In this document: positions 27,081 to 35,351 of the stretch, one piece after another
Numbering within the stretch: position 1 is the stretch's first letter
How the letters are laid out: each line of letters begins with the position of its first letter
Assembly: GCF_001832885.1 (NCBI RefSeq)
Contig: NZ_MKIQ01000031.1
Location: 1 to 64,000 of the forward strand
DNA length: 64,000 nt
Direction: 5' to 3'
From: Floricoccus penangensis
GTDB lineage: Bacteria; Bacillota; Bacilli; Lactobacillales; Streptococcaceae
Made by a program: the position numbers and the translations under genes
Notes under the pieces: model-generated
Told to the model about the DNA's origin: nothing
The model's database searches: none
What the model saw: only the letters and a program-made list of their open reading frames with translations

Positions 27081-27992
27081 TTATTTTAGACTTTCTTTTA
27101 CAGAATTAGTCATTTCTTTTAAACCATCCCTGTAATCTTTAAGGAATTTAACTAAATCATTTTTACCAACTAGTTTTTTATTTCCCATACTTGCATATTC
27201 TTTCTTTTGTTCCTCATAAGCCGTTTCGTATTGTTTTTTCATATCCTCCATAGAATCTGGACTATAAAGTGCGGTATCTTTAATCGCTTCTTCATAATTA
27301 GCTAAATAATCTTGTATTATAGCATAATACATAGCTAGGTAATCATTATAAGTCCTAATAGATTCAATAGTCTTGTTGGATACATCTGTTGGACTAAATA
27401 CGGGAGCAGTTACAGCAGGAGTATCAACTTTAGATTCTTTTGGTTTCTCATCTTCTTTTTTAGTAGGAGTATCAACTTTAGATTCTTTTGGTTTCTCATC
27501 TTCTTTTTTAGCAGAAGATTGTTCTGTCTTTTCTACATCACTACTTCCACCGACTCTTTTAACTTTTAGCCTGACCTCTCCTAAAGAATTAGTTCCATAA
27601 TTTTTGTCACAAGTAAATTCTGTACCTGCTTTTGGATCCTGACTTTCAATCACATAGTCTTTAGCATTATCCTTTGTTACAGCACTACCATCCTCGGTAA
27701 CAATCATAAAAAACACTTGTGTCACCTGTGTGGTGATTTCTGAGTCAGAATTTTTATAGTAATTAAAAGCTTTTCCCGAGTTTTCAATATTGATTCCTGA
27801 ATTTAGCAGATTTAGATTTGTATAATCCTTTAATTTATAGTGACCTTCTTTTTTAGAATCAGAGTCTTTGTTTGATTCTGTACTAACTTTGCCTTCTGAG
27901 TTTGACTTGGTACTTACATTTTTTGTACCACACCCTTGTAATAAAAGTATAGCTGTTAAACCTATAGCAAGAGAGACAATTTTCCTTTTCAT
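27081..27992 (-). CDS. Lipoprotein with PASTA-like domain and helical C-terminus (DUF6591-like)
   Basis: 303 residues. Lipobox LLLQGC gives a lipidated Cys near residue 21. An N-terminal domain of about 100 residues starting YKLKDYTNLNL is shared with the lipoprotein at 59977 (YTLKDYKGVNL); it looks like a PASTA-type fold with a DQxP-like segment (ESQDPKAG). A charged linker holds two copies of a 16-residue repeat, then a helical C-terminal domain (about 205-300). The ATG at 27992 has AAGGAG upstream; the open frame runs 18 codons further without support. Role unknown; cell-surface sensing is a guess. Confidence 0.75.
   Translation of the reverse strand: MKRKIVSLAIGLTAILLLQGCGTKNVSTKSNSEGKVSTESNKDSDSKKEGHYKLKDYTNLNLLNSGINIENSGKAFNYYKNSDSEITTQVTQVFFMIVTEDGSAVTKDNAKDYVIESQDPKAGTEFTCDKNYGTNSLGEVRLKVKRVGGSSDVEKTEQSSAKKEDEKPKESKVDTPTKKEDEKPKESKVDTPAVTAPVFSPTDVSNKTIESIRTYNDYLAMYYAIIQDYLANYEEAIKDTALYSPDSMEDMKKQYETAYEEQKKEYASMGNKKLVGKNDLVKFLKDYRDGLKEMTNSVKESLK
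27421..27516 (-). repeat. 48-bp perfect tandem duplication in the lipoprotein linker
   Basis: 27421-27468 and 27469-27516 are nearly identical and encode KKEDEKPKESKVDTPT twice. In-frame unit, so copy number can change by slippage or recombination without breaking the gene. Confidence 0.8.
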
Positions 27993-28070
27993 TATGTTAA
28001 TACTCCTTATGAATTTTATATAATATATTATAACACGTAAAAACATTATATTATATACAACATAAAGAAA

Positions 28071-28703
28071 TTACAAATTATTCTTCAACTTTTGCCAGTC
28101 GTCTTCAATTTCTTTTTTTAGCTTTCCATTATAGAGTATAGCTGCCGGGTGATAGAGTGGGAAAATCTTATATGTTTCCTGTGAGAGTTGATAACCATTC
28201 GCCTCATCATTTAAAACTTGTATTTTTGAATCAAATATTTTTCCATGCCAGTCCGATATTTTATACTGATTTCCCAAAAGTCTTTGCAAGGCAGAATTAC
28301 CCATAGGCGCTAGAATTTTTGGATTAATAGATTCAATCTCAAAATCAATCAAAGGTGCATGGATTAATATTTCCTTTTTTGTCGGAGTTCGATTTGGATG
28401 AGAAAAAGCAAATTCACCAGTTTTCTTATTTAACTTTTTTCTAGTGTGAAAGGGTCTAGAACGTACTACACTAGTAATATAGATATCATCACGCTTCAAA
28501 TTTATGGATTCAAGCCATTCATCTAACCACTTTCCAGCCTGTCCGCTAAATGGAATATGGGTTTCGATTTCTGTTCGTCCTGGTGCTTCTCCAACAAACA
28601 TGACTTTAGGCTCAATGCTTCCTTGTCCCGATAGGAATCCTTCTAGAGGCATGTCCTTTGTATCCGCTAAAATTTGTTTAACTAATTTTTCAGGATAATC
28701 CAT
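28071..28703 (-). CDS. Uracil-DNA glycosylase superfamily protein (family 4-like)
   Basis: 210 residues. Motif VMFVGEAPGRTE (about 34-45) corresponds to GExPGxxE of family 4/5 enzymes, and YHPAAILYN (about 186-194) to the HPAA(I/L)L motif. ITSVVRSRPFHTRK matches the NVVKCRP region with Ser for Cys. The protein contains no cysteine at all, so it cannot carry the 4Fe-4S cluster of classical family 4 members. Base excision repair of uracil is the likely role but the activity of this branch is less certain. Monocistronic. Confidence 0.75.
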   Translation of the reverse strand: MDYPEKLVKQILADTKDMPLEGFLSGQGSIEPKVMFVGEAPGRTEIETHIPFSGQAGKWLDEWLESINLKRDDIYITSVVRSRPFHTRKKLNKKTGEFAFSHPNRTPTKKEILIHAPLIDFEIESINPKILAPMGNSALQRLLGNQYKISDWHGKIFDSKIQVLNDEANGYQLSQETYKIFPLYHPAAILYNGKLKKEIEDDWQKLKNNL

Positions 28704-28768
28704 TTTAACTTCTCCTAATAATATTATTTGTTCTTATTATAACACTTGAATACTATGTATATTTTCAA

Positions 28769-28794
28769 AAAAAACGAGGTCAAATTGACCTCGT
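28769..28794 (-). terminator. Terminator of the GCS-DUF2252-PPK operon
   Basis: ACGAGGTC/GACCTCGT stem (28774-28781, 28787-28794) with T8 on the minus strand. Confidence 0.88.
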
Positions 28795-28804
28795 ATAATT
28801 TTAC

Positions 28805-30964
28805 TTATAGATGTAACATTTGTAGTAATCGTATACCCAAAATGCTGAGACTTTTTTTCTTTTTCGGTTTAAAATATCTTTCATCATCTTTTTGTTTATT
28901 CGATTCTATAGATTTAATAAATTCTTCTTGAGCAGAAGCATGTTCAGCATTAGTTATAGAAGTAACATTATATGCTTTCTTGTATTTACCTGCTTTATCA
29001 AGAAAATATGAATTTTTTTGATCATCAGACAATATTTTAATAATATTGGATAATTTTTCTTTAAGCTTTTCATCTTTAATTGGAGTAGCAATATCAATCC
29101 TATCAATCAAATTATTAGCAGTTAAGTCTGCAGTTGATATCCAGAAATCTGAGTGCTCTAAATCATCTTCATTATCCGATAGAAAGCCATAAATACCACT
29201 ATTCTCAAGAAATCGTCCAATAATACTTGAAATAACAATATTTTCTTTTTTACCACACATACCTAGTTTCATACAACATTCACCGCGAATAATCATACGT
29301 ATTGGTAAGCCAGTTCTACCTGCACTATATAATGAGTCAATTATGCTTTGATCAGTCAGAGCATTTATTTTTAAGAAAATCATTCCCTTTCCTGTTTTAA
29401 GGTAATGCATCTTCATTTCATTAATTTTGTCCAATAACATATTTTTCAAAGTATCTGGTGAAGTTGAAATCAATTCAAAGTTTGGTACATTCAATCCATC
29501 CACAATATAATTGAAGAAGTTTTCAACATCAGTAACATAAGATTCATCAGAAGTTAAAATTGACAAATCAGATGCTACTTCTGATGAGCTATCACAATAA
29601 CTTCCAGTGCCAATATGAACATAGGTTCTTAAGCCATCATAGGATTCTTTTTCGATTAGCAATAATTCACTGTGAGTTTTAAGGCAATCCTTATTACAAT
29701 AGACTGTGCATCCAGATTCACTTAATTGTTTTATTAAATCAATATTATCATCACCATCAGAATCGTGATCAAATTCTACTACCACTGTAACTTTGATTCC
29801 TTTTTTAGCTGCAGCCATTAGTTTTTTTACAACTTTTGAGTTTGTAGGAACATCAAATAGAATTTGTTTAATTTCAACCGTCCCTGGCTCTTCAGTTGCT
29901 TGATTTAACATCTTAATTATATACTCAAAAGATTCATAAGGGTGTTGTAATAAGATTGTTTCGAAGTCAATATCTCTGAATATATCTTGGTTCTCATTTG
30001 GAATATTAGGTTCAAATGATTGATATGCTAATTCTGGAAAAATTTTTGAATACTTATCAATTATCTTAAACAGAAATGTTAAGTCAAGAGGACCATTTAT
30101 AAGATAACTTGATTGTAAATTGATATCCAACATATCAAGTAATATCTCAATATCTGTAGAATGATAATTTATATCATCACCTGCAAATTCAAGCCTAACG
30201 GGTTTAGAATCTGAACCCTCCTTATCCATATTTAACTTTATTCTATTTAAAAGAGCAATACCAATATCATTGTCAATTTCTGTTCCTTTAGTATTTGTTG
30301 TACGGAAAACAAATTTTACAATAATTTTATTATTAGGAAGTATTTTAGAGAGATTATTTAAAATTAAATCTTCTAATAGAATGAAATTATTATCGGAAAT
30401 CGGAATTAATCGATCAACTTTTGAAGAAATCGGAATTATTGTTGTAATTTCCTTATCTTCATTAAATGATCGTACATAAATATTCAAATCACCATCAACA
30501 TATTTAGGTTTTGTATGATAATGACTAAACTGAGTACAAGTAAGGCAAGGAAAAATATTTTCATTGAAATAATTATCAGCCTTTCCCTTTAAATCAGTTG
30601 GTAAGTCAGCAATTTTTTTAATTGAAAAAATTTCATTGTCATCCAGAATATCAATTAATTGTTGGTAATTAATATACTGAATATCAATATTTTTTCTATT
30701 TCTCTCACATACACTATCTAAAATATCTTTTTGGAAAAAACCGGTCTTATTATCTCGTGCCTGAGGTACTAAATTTATTATCTCCTGAATCCCAGGAATT
30801 CTTACACTATAATACTCATCAAGATTTTTTGATGCAATTGCAAGAAACTTCAATCTTTCTAGCAAGGGTATTGTTGCATCGTATGACTGGCTGATTACTC
30901 TTTTATTAAAGAGTAACCAGCTCATGTCCCGATTGTAGTATTTTGAAAATGAAGACCTATCCAT
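28805..30964 (-). CDS. PPK1-family protein with altered active site
   Basis: 719 residues, full PPK1 length. N-terminal domain YNRDMSWLLFNKRVISQS, head domain, and two C-terminal PLD-like domains (KTHSELLLIEKE, YVHIGTGSYCD, IIRGECCMKLG, IIGRFLENSGIYGF). Phospho-acceptor His is retained at 431 (E. coli H435) and Arg560 (R564). By alignment with constant 4-residue offset, E. coli R375 is Asp371, R405 is Asp401 and H592 is Asn588; the FDEENNI motif is DSDGDDNI. Such changes should abolish normal polyphosphate synthesis, so a changed reaction or a structural role is likely. Overlaps the DUF2252 gene by 8 bp; last of three genes. Confidence 0.85.
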   Translation of the reverse strand: MDRSSFSKYYNRDMSWLLFNKRVISQSYDATIPLLERLKFLAIASKNLDEYYSVRIPGIQEIINLVPQARDNKTGFFQKDILDSVCERNRKNIDIQYINYQQLIDILDDNEIFSIKKIADLPTDLKGKADNYFNENIFPCLTCTQFSHYHTKPKYVDGDLNIYVRSFNEDKEITTIIPISSKVDRLIPISDNNFILLEDLILNNLSKILPNNKIIVKFVFRTTNTKGTEIDNDIGIALLNRIKLNMDKEGSDSKPVRLEFAGDDINYHSTDIEILLDMLDINLQSSYLINGPLDLTFLFKIIDKYSKIFPELAYQSFEPNIPNENQDIFRDIDFETILLQHPYESFEYIIKMLNQATEEPGTVEIKQILFDVPTNSKVVKKLMAAAKKGIKVTVVVEFDHDSDGDDNIDLIKQLSESGCTVYCNKDCLKTHSELLLIEKESYDGLRTYVHIGTGSYCDSSSEVASDLSILTSDESYVTDVENFFNYIVDGLNVPNFELISTSPDTLKNMLLDKINEMKMHYLKTGKGMIFLKINALTDQSIIDSLYSAGRTGLPIRMIIRGECCMKLGMCGKKENIVISSIIGRFLENSGIYGFLSDNEDDLEHSDFWISTADLTANNLIDRIDIATPIKDEKLKEKLSNIIKILSDDQKNSYFLDKAGKYKKAYNVTSITNAEHASAQEEFIKSIESNKQKDDERYFKPKKKKSLSILGIRLLQMLHL

Positions 30965-32327
30965 TTTTCTTCAACCTTTTCAAGAAGTCTTTATAGTCAG
31001 CCTCAACTTGTTTTTTGTATTTTTTAGAATACTTAACAAATTTTTTCTCCATCCAATCATGACTCTCTAAATACCCTATTATCATTGGAAATTTTGGAGA
31101 CTGAGAATGTGCATGTGCAAGTATAATTATACAAACATCTACATATTCTTTAAACGAATCCCAATCTAGTTTTGTAAGATCAATTGAACCTTTCATGTCC
31201 TTAAATTGTCTTACATAGAAACTCTTACCAGCAATATTGAACTTACCTAAGAACGGATCTGATGCAGATTGTAAAATATATTGACTATTTACAATGTTTG
31301 TACCGGCATCTTTGCTGTCAGAATATACTGTCTTACCATCAGTAATTGGTAAGGCCTGCTTAACTTGTAGAATAAAGTATGTTCCATCATAGTTTTGTAA
31401 AAGCATTAGGTAACATAATGTACCAACACTTCCAACTCCGACACTATGACGAACAATATCAACTACCTTACATTGTTGAAGGAATAATTCAATATTACTT
31501 TCACTCTGTTTACAGTAATCTTTATATCCCTTCATGATGTTTGAATAATCAGTTTTAGATATAGCTTTTGTAACTGGAGGATTTCTTACGAATTTACGTT
31601 TACCATCTTTTCCAATTTTAGTATGCTTTTTAACTGTATATTCAGAGTTTTTAGTCAATGCAGTTTTAACTGTCTTCTTAAGTAATTTTTTTGTGTGTTT
31701 ATTTTTAATATTTCCAAATGTATTTACAATATTATCAACTGTATTAGAAAGTAATAATCTGTCAGTTGCAGGTAATGCAGCTAGGTTTTGCAACGCTTTT
31801 TTATATGATTTAACAGCATCTTGTAGACATTTTTTTGTATGATCCTTAGGTAGATGCTGTTGTTCAGCTACAAGAAGTGCACTAACTAAGAAACGTTTTA
31901 AGTCATATTCCCACATATTTACACGTGATTCATCAAAATCGTTTACATCAAATAATAATTGTCGATCTTTTGATGCATAGAAACCAAAGTTTGCTAAGTG
32001 AGCATCCCCACATATAATTGCTTCAATTGTAGATTGATATCCATTCTTCAAGTCATAATCCATAACATCTGCAGTTCCACGGAAGAAGGCAAATGTATCT
32101 TTAGACATACGCTTGTATTTAACTGGTAGTAACTCTTTTACAAGCATCTTTTCTCGTACTTTTAAGATGTCAAATACATTTCTTTTCTGTACTTTGTAAT
32201 CACCTACATCCTTCTTTTTTGTCTTCTTCCCTATCTGTTTACCACCTTTGATTAAATCACTGTGGCTTTCATAATTATTTATTGACTCAAAGTTATACGG
32301 ATCAAATTTTTTGTTATTTTTTTTCAT
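30957..32327 (-). CDS. DUF2252 protein (protein-kinase-like fold)
   Basis: 456 residues. The family motifs are clear: FAFFRGTADVMDYDL (about 81-95), ICGDAHLANFGFYAS (about 103-117) and LFDVNDFDESRVNMWEYDLKR (about 124-144); HSVGVGSVGT and LESHDWMEKKF come later. DUF2252 is placed in the kinase-like (PKL/APH) superfamily, with the GDxHxxN and DFD motifs as likely catalytic and metal-binding loops. No substrate is known. The start at 32327 has GGGGG 8 nt upstream; it follows the GCS-like gene by 23 nt and overlaps PPK. Confidence 0.88.
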   Translation of the reverse strand: MKKNNKKFDPYNFESINNYESHSDLIKGGKQIGKKTKKKDVGDYKVQKRNVFDILKVREKMLVKELLPVKYKRMSKDTFAFFRGTADVMDYDLKNGYQSTIEAIICGDAHLANFGFYASKDRQLLFDVNDFDESRVNMWEYDLKRFLVSALLVAEQQHLPKDHTKKCLQDAVKSYKKALQNLAALPATDRLLLSNTVDNIVNTFGNIKNKHTKKLLKKTVKTALTKNSEYTVKKHTKIGKDGKRKFVRNPPVTKAISKTDYSNIMKGYKDYCKQSESNIELFLQQCKVVDIVRHSVGVGSVGTLCYLMLLQNYDGTYFILQVKQALPITDGKTVYSDSKDAGTNIVNSQYILQSASDPFLGKFNIAGKSFYVRQFKDMKGSIDLTKLDWDSFKEYVDVCIIILAHAHSQSPKFPMIIGYLESHDWMEKKFVKYSKKYKKQVEADYKDFLKRLKKNG

Positions 32328-32350
32328 TTTAATTACCCCCAATTAATTAA

Positions 32351-33706
32351 TTATAAAAATGCAAATTCGTCAGCAATTTCTGTCAGAGTATAACCCCTTT
32401 TAAAAAGTTTTACACCATATTCTGCTGGATTTGTTGAAGTGTCAATTCTTCTATATAAAGACTCTAGATATTGTTCTTCTGCGAGTCCTCTAGATTTCAA
32501 ACCTTCCTGTGCTAAATCAAGTATCATTTTAGAAAAAGCACGTATCTCATTTTTTTCAATCCAAGATAAGTCTAATCTAGAAAACTTTCTTCTTAAAGTA
32601 ACTATATCTTCACCATAAATTTTGAAGAAAAAATTGTCTTCCAATAAATCTTTAACAGCTTGTAAATTTTCAAATATTCCTAAATGAAAGGCTGTAGGTG
32701 CAAATGTATCGGAAATAGGCTGAGTACATACACTTCTAAATTCAACGGTCCCTCTTTTTGTCAAACTTTCGTACTGAAATGTCCTATGTCTCAATATATC
32801 TCTATAATCAGGATTTACAATAATTTTATTTCCATCACAATCATAGGCATATACCTCATTTCGTCCAAAATAATCCTCTACAGTTAACGGTTCAATATAA
32901 TAAATCTTCCCATTTCGTTCAATATTAAAAATCGCCGTATGCATAAAATTATCGATTACATCTTCAATGCATGAAAAATCTTTTTTAAAAAGTCCAACTT
33001 GATCTTTAACAAGCTTATGAGTTGAATTTTCCCAAAGAAAATCACGAGCTATACCAGTATTCATATCTTTCTTCCAAAAATATGAATTGGCAAATAACCA
33101 AGCTTTTACAACTTCAATTTTATTAAAGACATTCAATACATCAACTAAATTATCTTTGCCTACATCAATCTGAACTTGGTTGCTCTGAACAAATGTAGTC
33201 CATCTTTCGTATGGATGCATATGCGGATGGTTTTTGGCCATCTCAATATATTTTTCTAAAACTTTATAATATGGGTCACTAACACATTTCGAGTTGTTAG
33301 TATTCCACCATGGATTAATTCCTAGACCCGTTAACATATGATGGAAATCTTTCAAATACGATTGGATTATTTCAAAATATTCTTGAAATCGTTCGTTAAC
33401 TTCATTAATATTTTTAGCCTTGTCAAAAGCAAATTCAATAATTGTATATCCAACTTCAAATAGTATACGATCATCATATCTATCGGCTATAATTTGAATA
33501 GGATTACCTTGCTCATCAACTTTTTCAACAGAGAAATTTTTCTCTGATACAAGCATATCCATTAAAGACAGTACTGTTTCAATATCAATTGCTCCTCCAA
33601 TCATATTTACAATTGGAAATTCAAGCTCAACACCTACAAATACTTCGGGTTTTTCCTTTAAATTTTTAAAATATCTTTCCTCTATACATTTTCTTGCTTT
33701 ATTCAT
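32351..33706 (-). CDS. Glutamate-cysteine ligase-like carboxylate-amine ligase
   Basis: 451 residues. VFVGVELEFPIV (about 22-33) is the metal-binding ExE motif of the GCS superfamily; later FQSNQVQIDV-like VQSNQVQIDVGK, GTVEFRSVCTQP (about 318-329) matches the C-terminal Arg-containing motif of the GCS fold. No ATP-grasp GshB domain is fused and no gshB is adjacent, so glutathione synthesis is not supported by context; a different gamma-glutamyl or amino-acid amide is plausible. RBS AAGGGGG before the ATG. First gene of an operon with DUF2252 and PPK-like proteins. Confidence 0.75.
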   Translation of the reverse strand: MNKARKCIEERYFKNLKEKPEVFVGVELEFPIVNMIGGAIDIETVLSLMDMLVSEKNFSVEKVDEQGNPIQIIADRYDDRILFEVGYTIIEFAFDKAKNINEVNERFQEYFEIIQSYLKDFHHMLTGLGINPWWNTNNSKCVSDPYYKVLEKYIEMAKNHPHMHPYERWTTFVQSNQVQIDVGKDNLVDVLNVFNKIEVVKAWLFANSYFWKKDMNTGIARDFLWENSTHKLVKDQVGLFKKDFSCIEDVIDNFMHTAIFNIERNGKIYYIEPLTVEDYFGRNEVYAYDCDGNKIIVNPDYRDILRHRTFQYESLTKRGTVEFRSVCTQPISDTFAPTAFHLGIFENLQAVKDLLEDNFFFKIYGEDIVTLRRKFSRLDLSWIEKNEIRAFSKMILDLAQEGLKSRGLAEEQYLESLYRRIDTSTNPAEYGVKLFKRGYTLTEIADEFAFL

Positions 33707-33774
33707 TTACTTTCCCCCTTGTATTTGAATTCATAAGAAAATTATTAGTTTTAAAATAATTTATCATTTTTTTC

Positions 33775-33808
33775 AAAAAGGCATTTAATGATAATTCAAT
33801 AAATGCCT
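33775..33808 (-). terminator. Terminator after the first DUF5067-like lipoprotein
   Basis: 9-bp perfect stem AGGCATTTA (33779-33787) with TAAATGCCT (33800-33808), T5 on the minus strand. Confidence 0.75.
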
Positions 33809-33847
33809 CTATTTCTGATAATTTTTATTCACAAAATTATACTTATA

Positions 33848-34546
33848 TTAGTTGCTAGTTTCTTTGGTAGTATCTGCAGTATCTTTAGTAGTATTTAGAT
33901 CAGCTTTGTATTCGTGATCAACATCTTCTTTGTCGTCACCAACTGTCTTACCTTTGAAATCAACATTTATTTCTTTAATTTTTGAAAGATCATCCGAGTC
34001 AGATTTATTAAACTTAAATTGAATATATCCCTCTTTTTTTCCTTTTGAGAAAGCACTCGATAATGTATTTCTAAAAGATTCTGCCTTAACTTGAGTACCA
34101 TCTTCTAATATAACTACTGCACTTTCAGGATGAAGTTTCACTTCACTATCTCCATCATTTTTTAATTCGTAGTGCAGTGATAAAGCTCCAGTATATGTAG
34201 TTTCATCATCATTTTCTTGGTATTTTTCAGTATCTACAACTTTTGCTTTATCAATTGAAAATTCTACATTCTTCCATGAATTATCAGTATAGTTCGTGTC
34301 AAATGTAAATGTATCTTTGATTTTTGGATTTTTTCCATCTGTTGCTACTTCTTTAAAATCGCCCACGGTTGAAAAGTCAGATTCGACACCTGCCGCTTCA
34401 TTTCCTGAACTGTCCGATGTTGTAACAACTGTATCGCTCTCCTGAACTAACTGTCCAGTTGTAGTTTCTTTTTTTGAGCATCCAGCTAAGCCAAAAGCTA
34501 AAACTGTTACTGCAAAAGTCAAAGTTAAAATCTTTGTATTCTTCAT
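33848..34546 (-). CDS. Lipoprotein, DUF5067-like, paralogue 1
   Basis: 232 residues. Signal peptide with lipobox AFGLAGC (lipidated Cys near 23), a Ser/Thr linker, then an immunoglobulin-like domain with LHYELKNDGDSEVKLHPESAV and SFRNTLSSAFSKG, which resembles secreted DUF4352/DUF5067 domains. Strongly similar over its length to the protein at 36133. Start at 34546 after GGGGGAAAT; the frame extends nine codons upstream. Outer face of the membrane; function unknown. Confidence 0.75.
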   Translation of the reverse strand: MKNTKILTLTFAVTVLAFGLAGCSKKETTTGQLVQESDTVVTTSDSSGNEAAGVESDFSTVGDFKEVATDGKNPKIKDTFTFDTNYTDNSWKNVEFSIDKAKVVDTEKYQENDDETTYTGALSLHYELKNDGDSEVKLHPESAVVILEDGTQVKAESFRNTLSSAFSKGKKEGYIQFKFNKSDSDDLSKIKEINVDFKGKTVGDDKEDVDHEYKADLNTTKDTADTTKETSN

Positions 34547-34648
34547 TTTTTTTATTTCCCCCTTCATAAGCACAGGTTAGCAAATAACAAAAAAAAATGC
34601 AAAAATAAACTCAGAGAATCTCAAAGAGCTAATTTTTGCAGTAATATT

Positions 34649-34677
34649 TTGACGATAGTAGATATTGATGATAAAAT
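34649..34677 (+). promoter_or_regulatory. Strong sigma-70-type promoter of an ORF-less unit
   Basis: -35 TTGACG (34649-34654), 17-bp spacer, -10 TAAAAT (34672-34677). It is followed by AAAGGAGGTG at 34705-34714 and ends in a terminator at 35154-35191, yet no intact gene lies between. Confidence 0.65.
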
Positions 34678-34705
34678 AAATTTGTGATATTCAAAAACCA
34701 CACTA

Positions 34706-34982
34706 AAAGGAGGTGATTTATGAACTGAAATTAAAATCACTACTACTACCTATTTTAATTTTTATTGTCATGAAGTATCCATTTATATTAAACATAAACA
34801 AACTTAAAGTAAACATAAACAAATATTTCAATTATAATTATATCGCTTTTGGGGGAAAGAAATATATATATAATCAGAATAAAACAAGGAAAATAATAAC
34901 TACTCATTTCCAAGTATTATTTAGAATCAAATATTTTTCATATCATGTTATTTTGGGAGAAATAAATATGAAGCATGTTTGA
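34706..34982 (+). pseudogene. Possible decayed peptide gene (or ncRNA)
   Basis: A perfect Shine-Dalgarno (AAAGGAGGTGATTT) is followed by ATG AAC TGA, a two-codon ORF. One base out of frame, the reading continues LKLKSLLLPILIFIVMKYPF, which looks like a signal or membrane segment, then a Lys/Asn/Tyr-rich stretch to 34982. The only start in that frame is a GTG inside the Shine-Dalgarno. The simplest reading is a gene whose second or third codon lost a base; a non-coding RNA from the promoter at 34649 is the alternative. Confidence 0.4.
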
Positions 34983-35153
34983 TCTTAATAAATTGGTATA
35001 ACTACTTATTAATCCTACTCAAAATTTATCACTCACACTTAACAAAAATGTATATCATGAACAATTAATATTAAAATTGGAAATAAGTAATTTACAAATT
35101 AGATTGTCGGTTTTTAATAAAAACCATTACACAAAGAACTACTATCATTCATT
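34983..35153. other. Distal part of the ORF-less transcription unit
   Basis: AT-rich, stops in all frames, no recognisable gene. Lies between the decayed ORF and its terminator. Confidence 0.4.
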
Positions 35154-35191
35154 GACTCTAATTTCTTGTAGGGAGAAATTAGGGTCTTTTT
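35154..35191 (+). terminator. Terminator of the ORF-less unit
   Basis: 13-bp stem (35154-35166 with 35174-35186, one G-U pair), loop TGTAGGG, then TTTTT. Plus-strand orientation fits the promoter at 34649. Confidence 0.8.
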
Positions 35192-35226
35192 GTTGCAATC
35201 GACATCTGTATCCATAAACATTATAT

Positions 35227-35241
35227 TACGGTTTTACCGTA
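35227..35241. promoter_or_regulatory. Inverted repeat upstream of the XRE/S24 regulator
   Basis: TACGGT-TTT-ACCGTA, perfect arms, 110 nt before the regulator's start and next to a possible -35 (TTGTCA). A likely operator for autoregulation. Confidence 0.5.
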
Positions 35242-35351
35242 TTGTCAACTTAGGTGAATAATTTTTGGTGTCTTTGACTTTTTTTTTTCATAATTTTAAG
35301 TAATACTTGTATGAACAAGAAGTATATATTCGCCAGAGAAGGAAATTAAAA

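Noticed and set aside
34600-34640. GAGA/TCTC repeats upstream of the first lipoprotein considered as a terminator.
   Set aside because: Short, no T-run on either strand.
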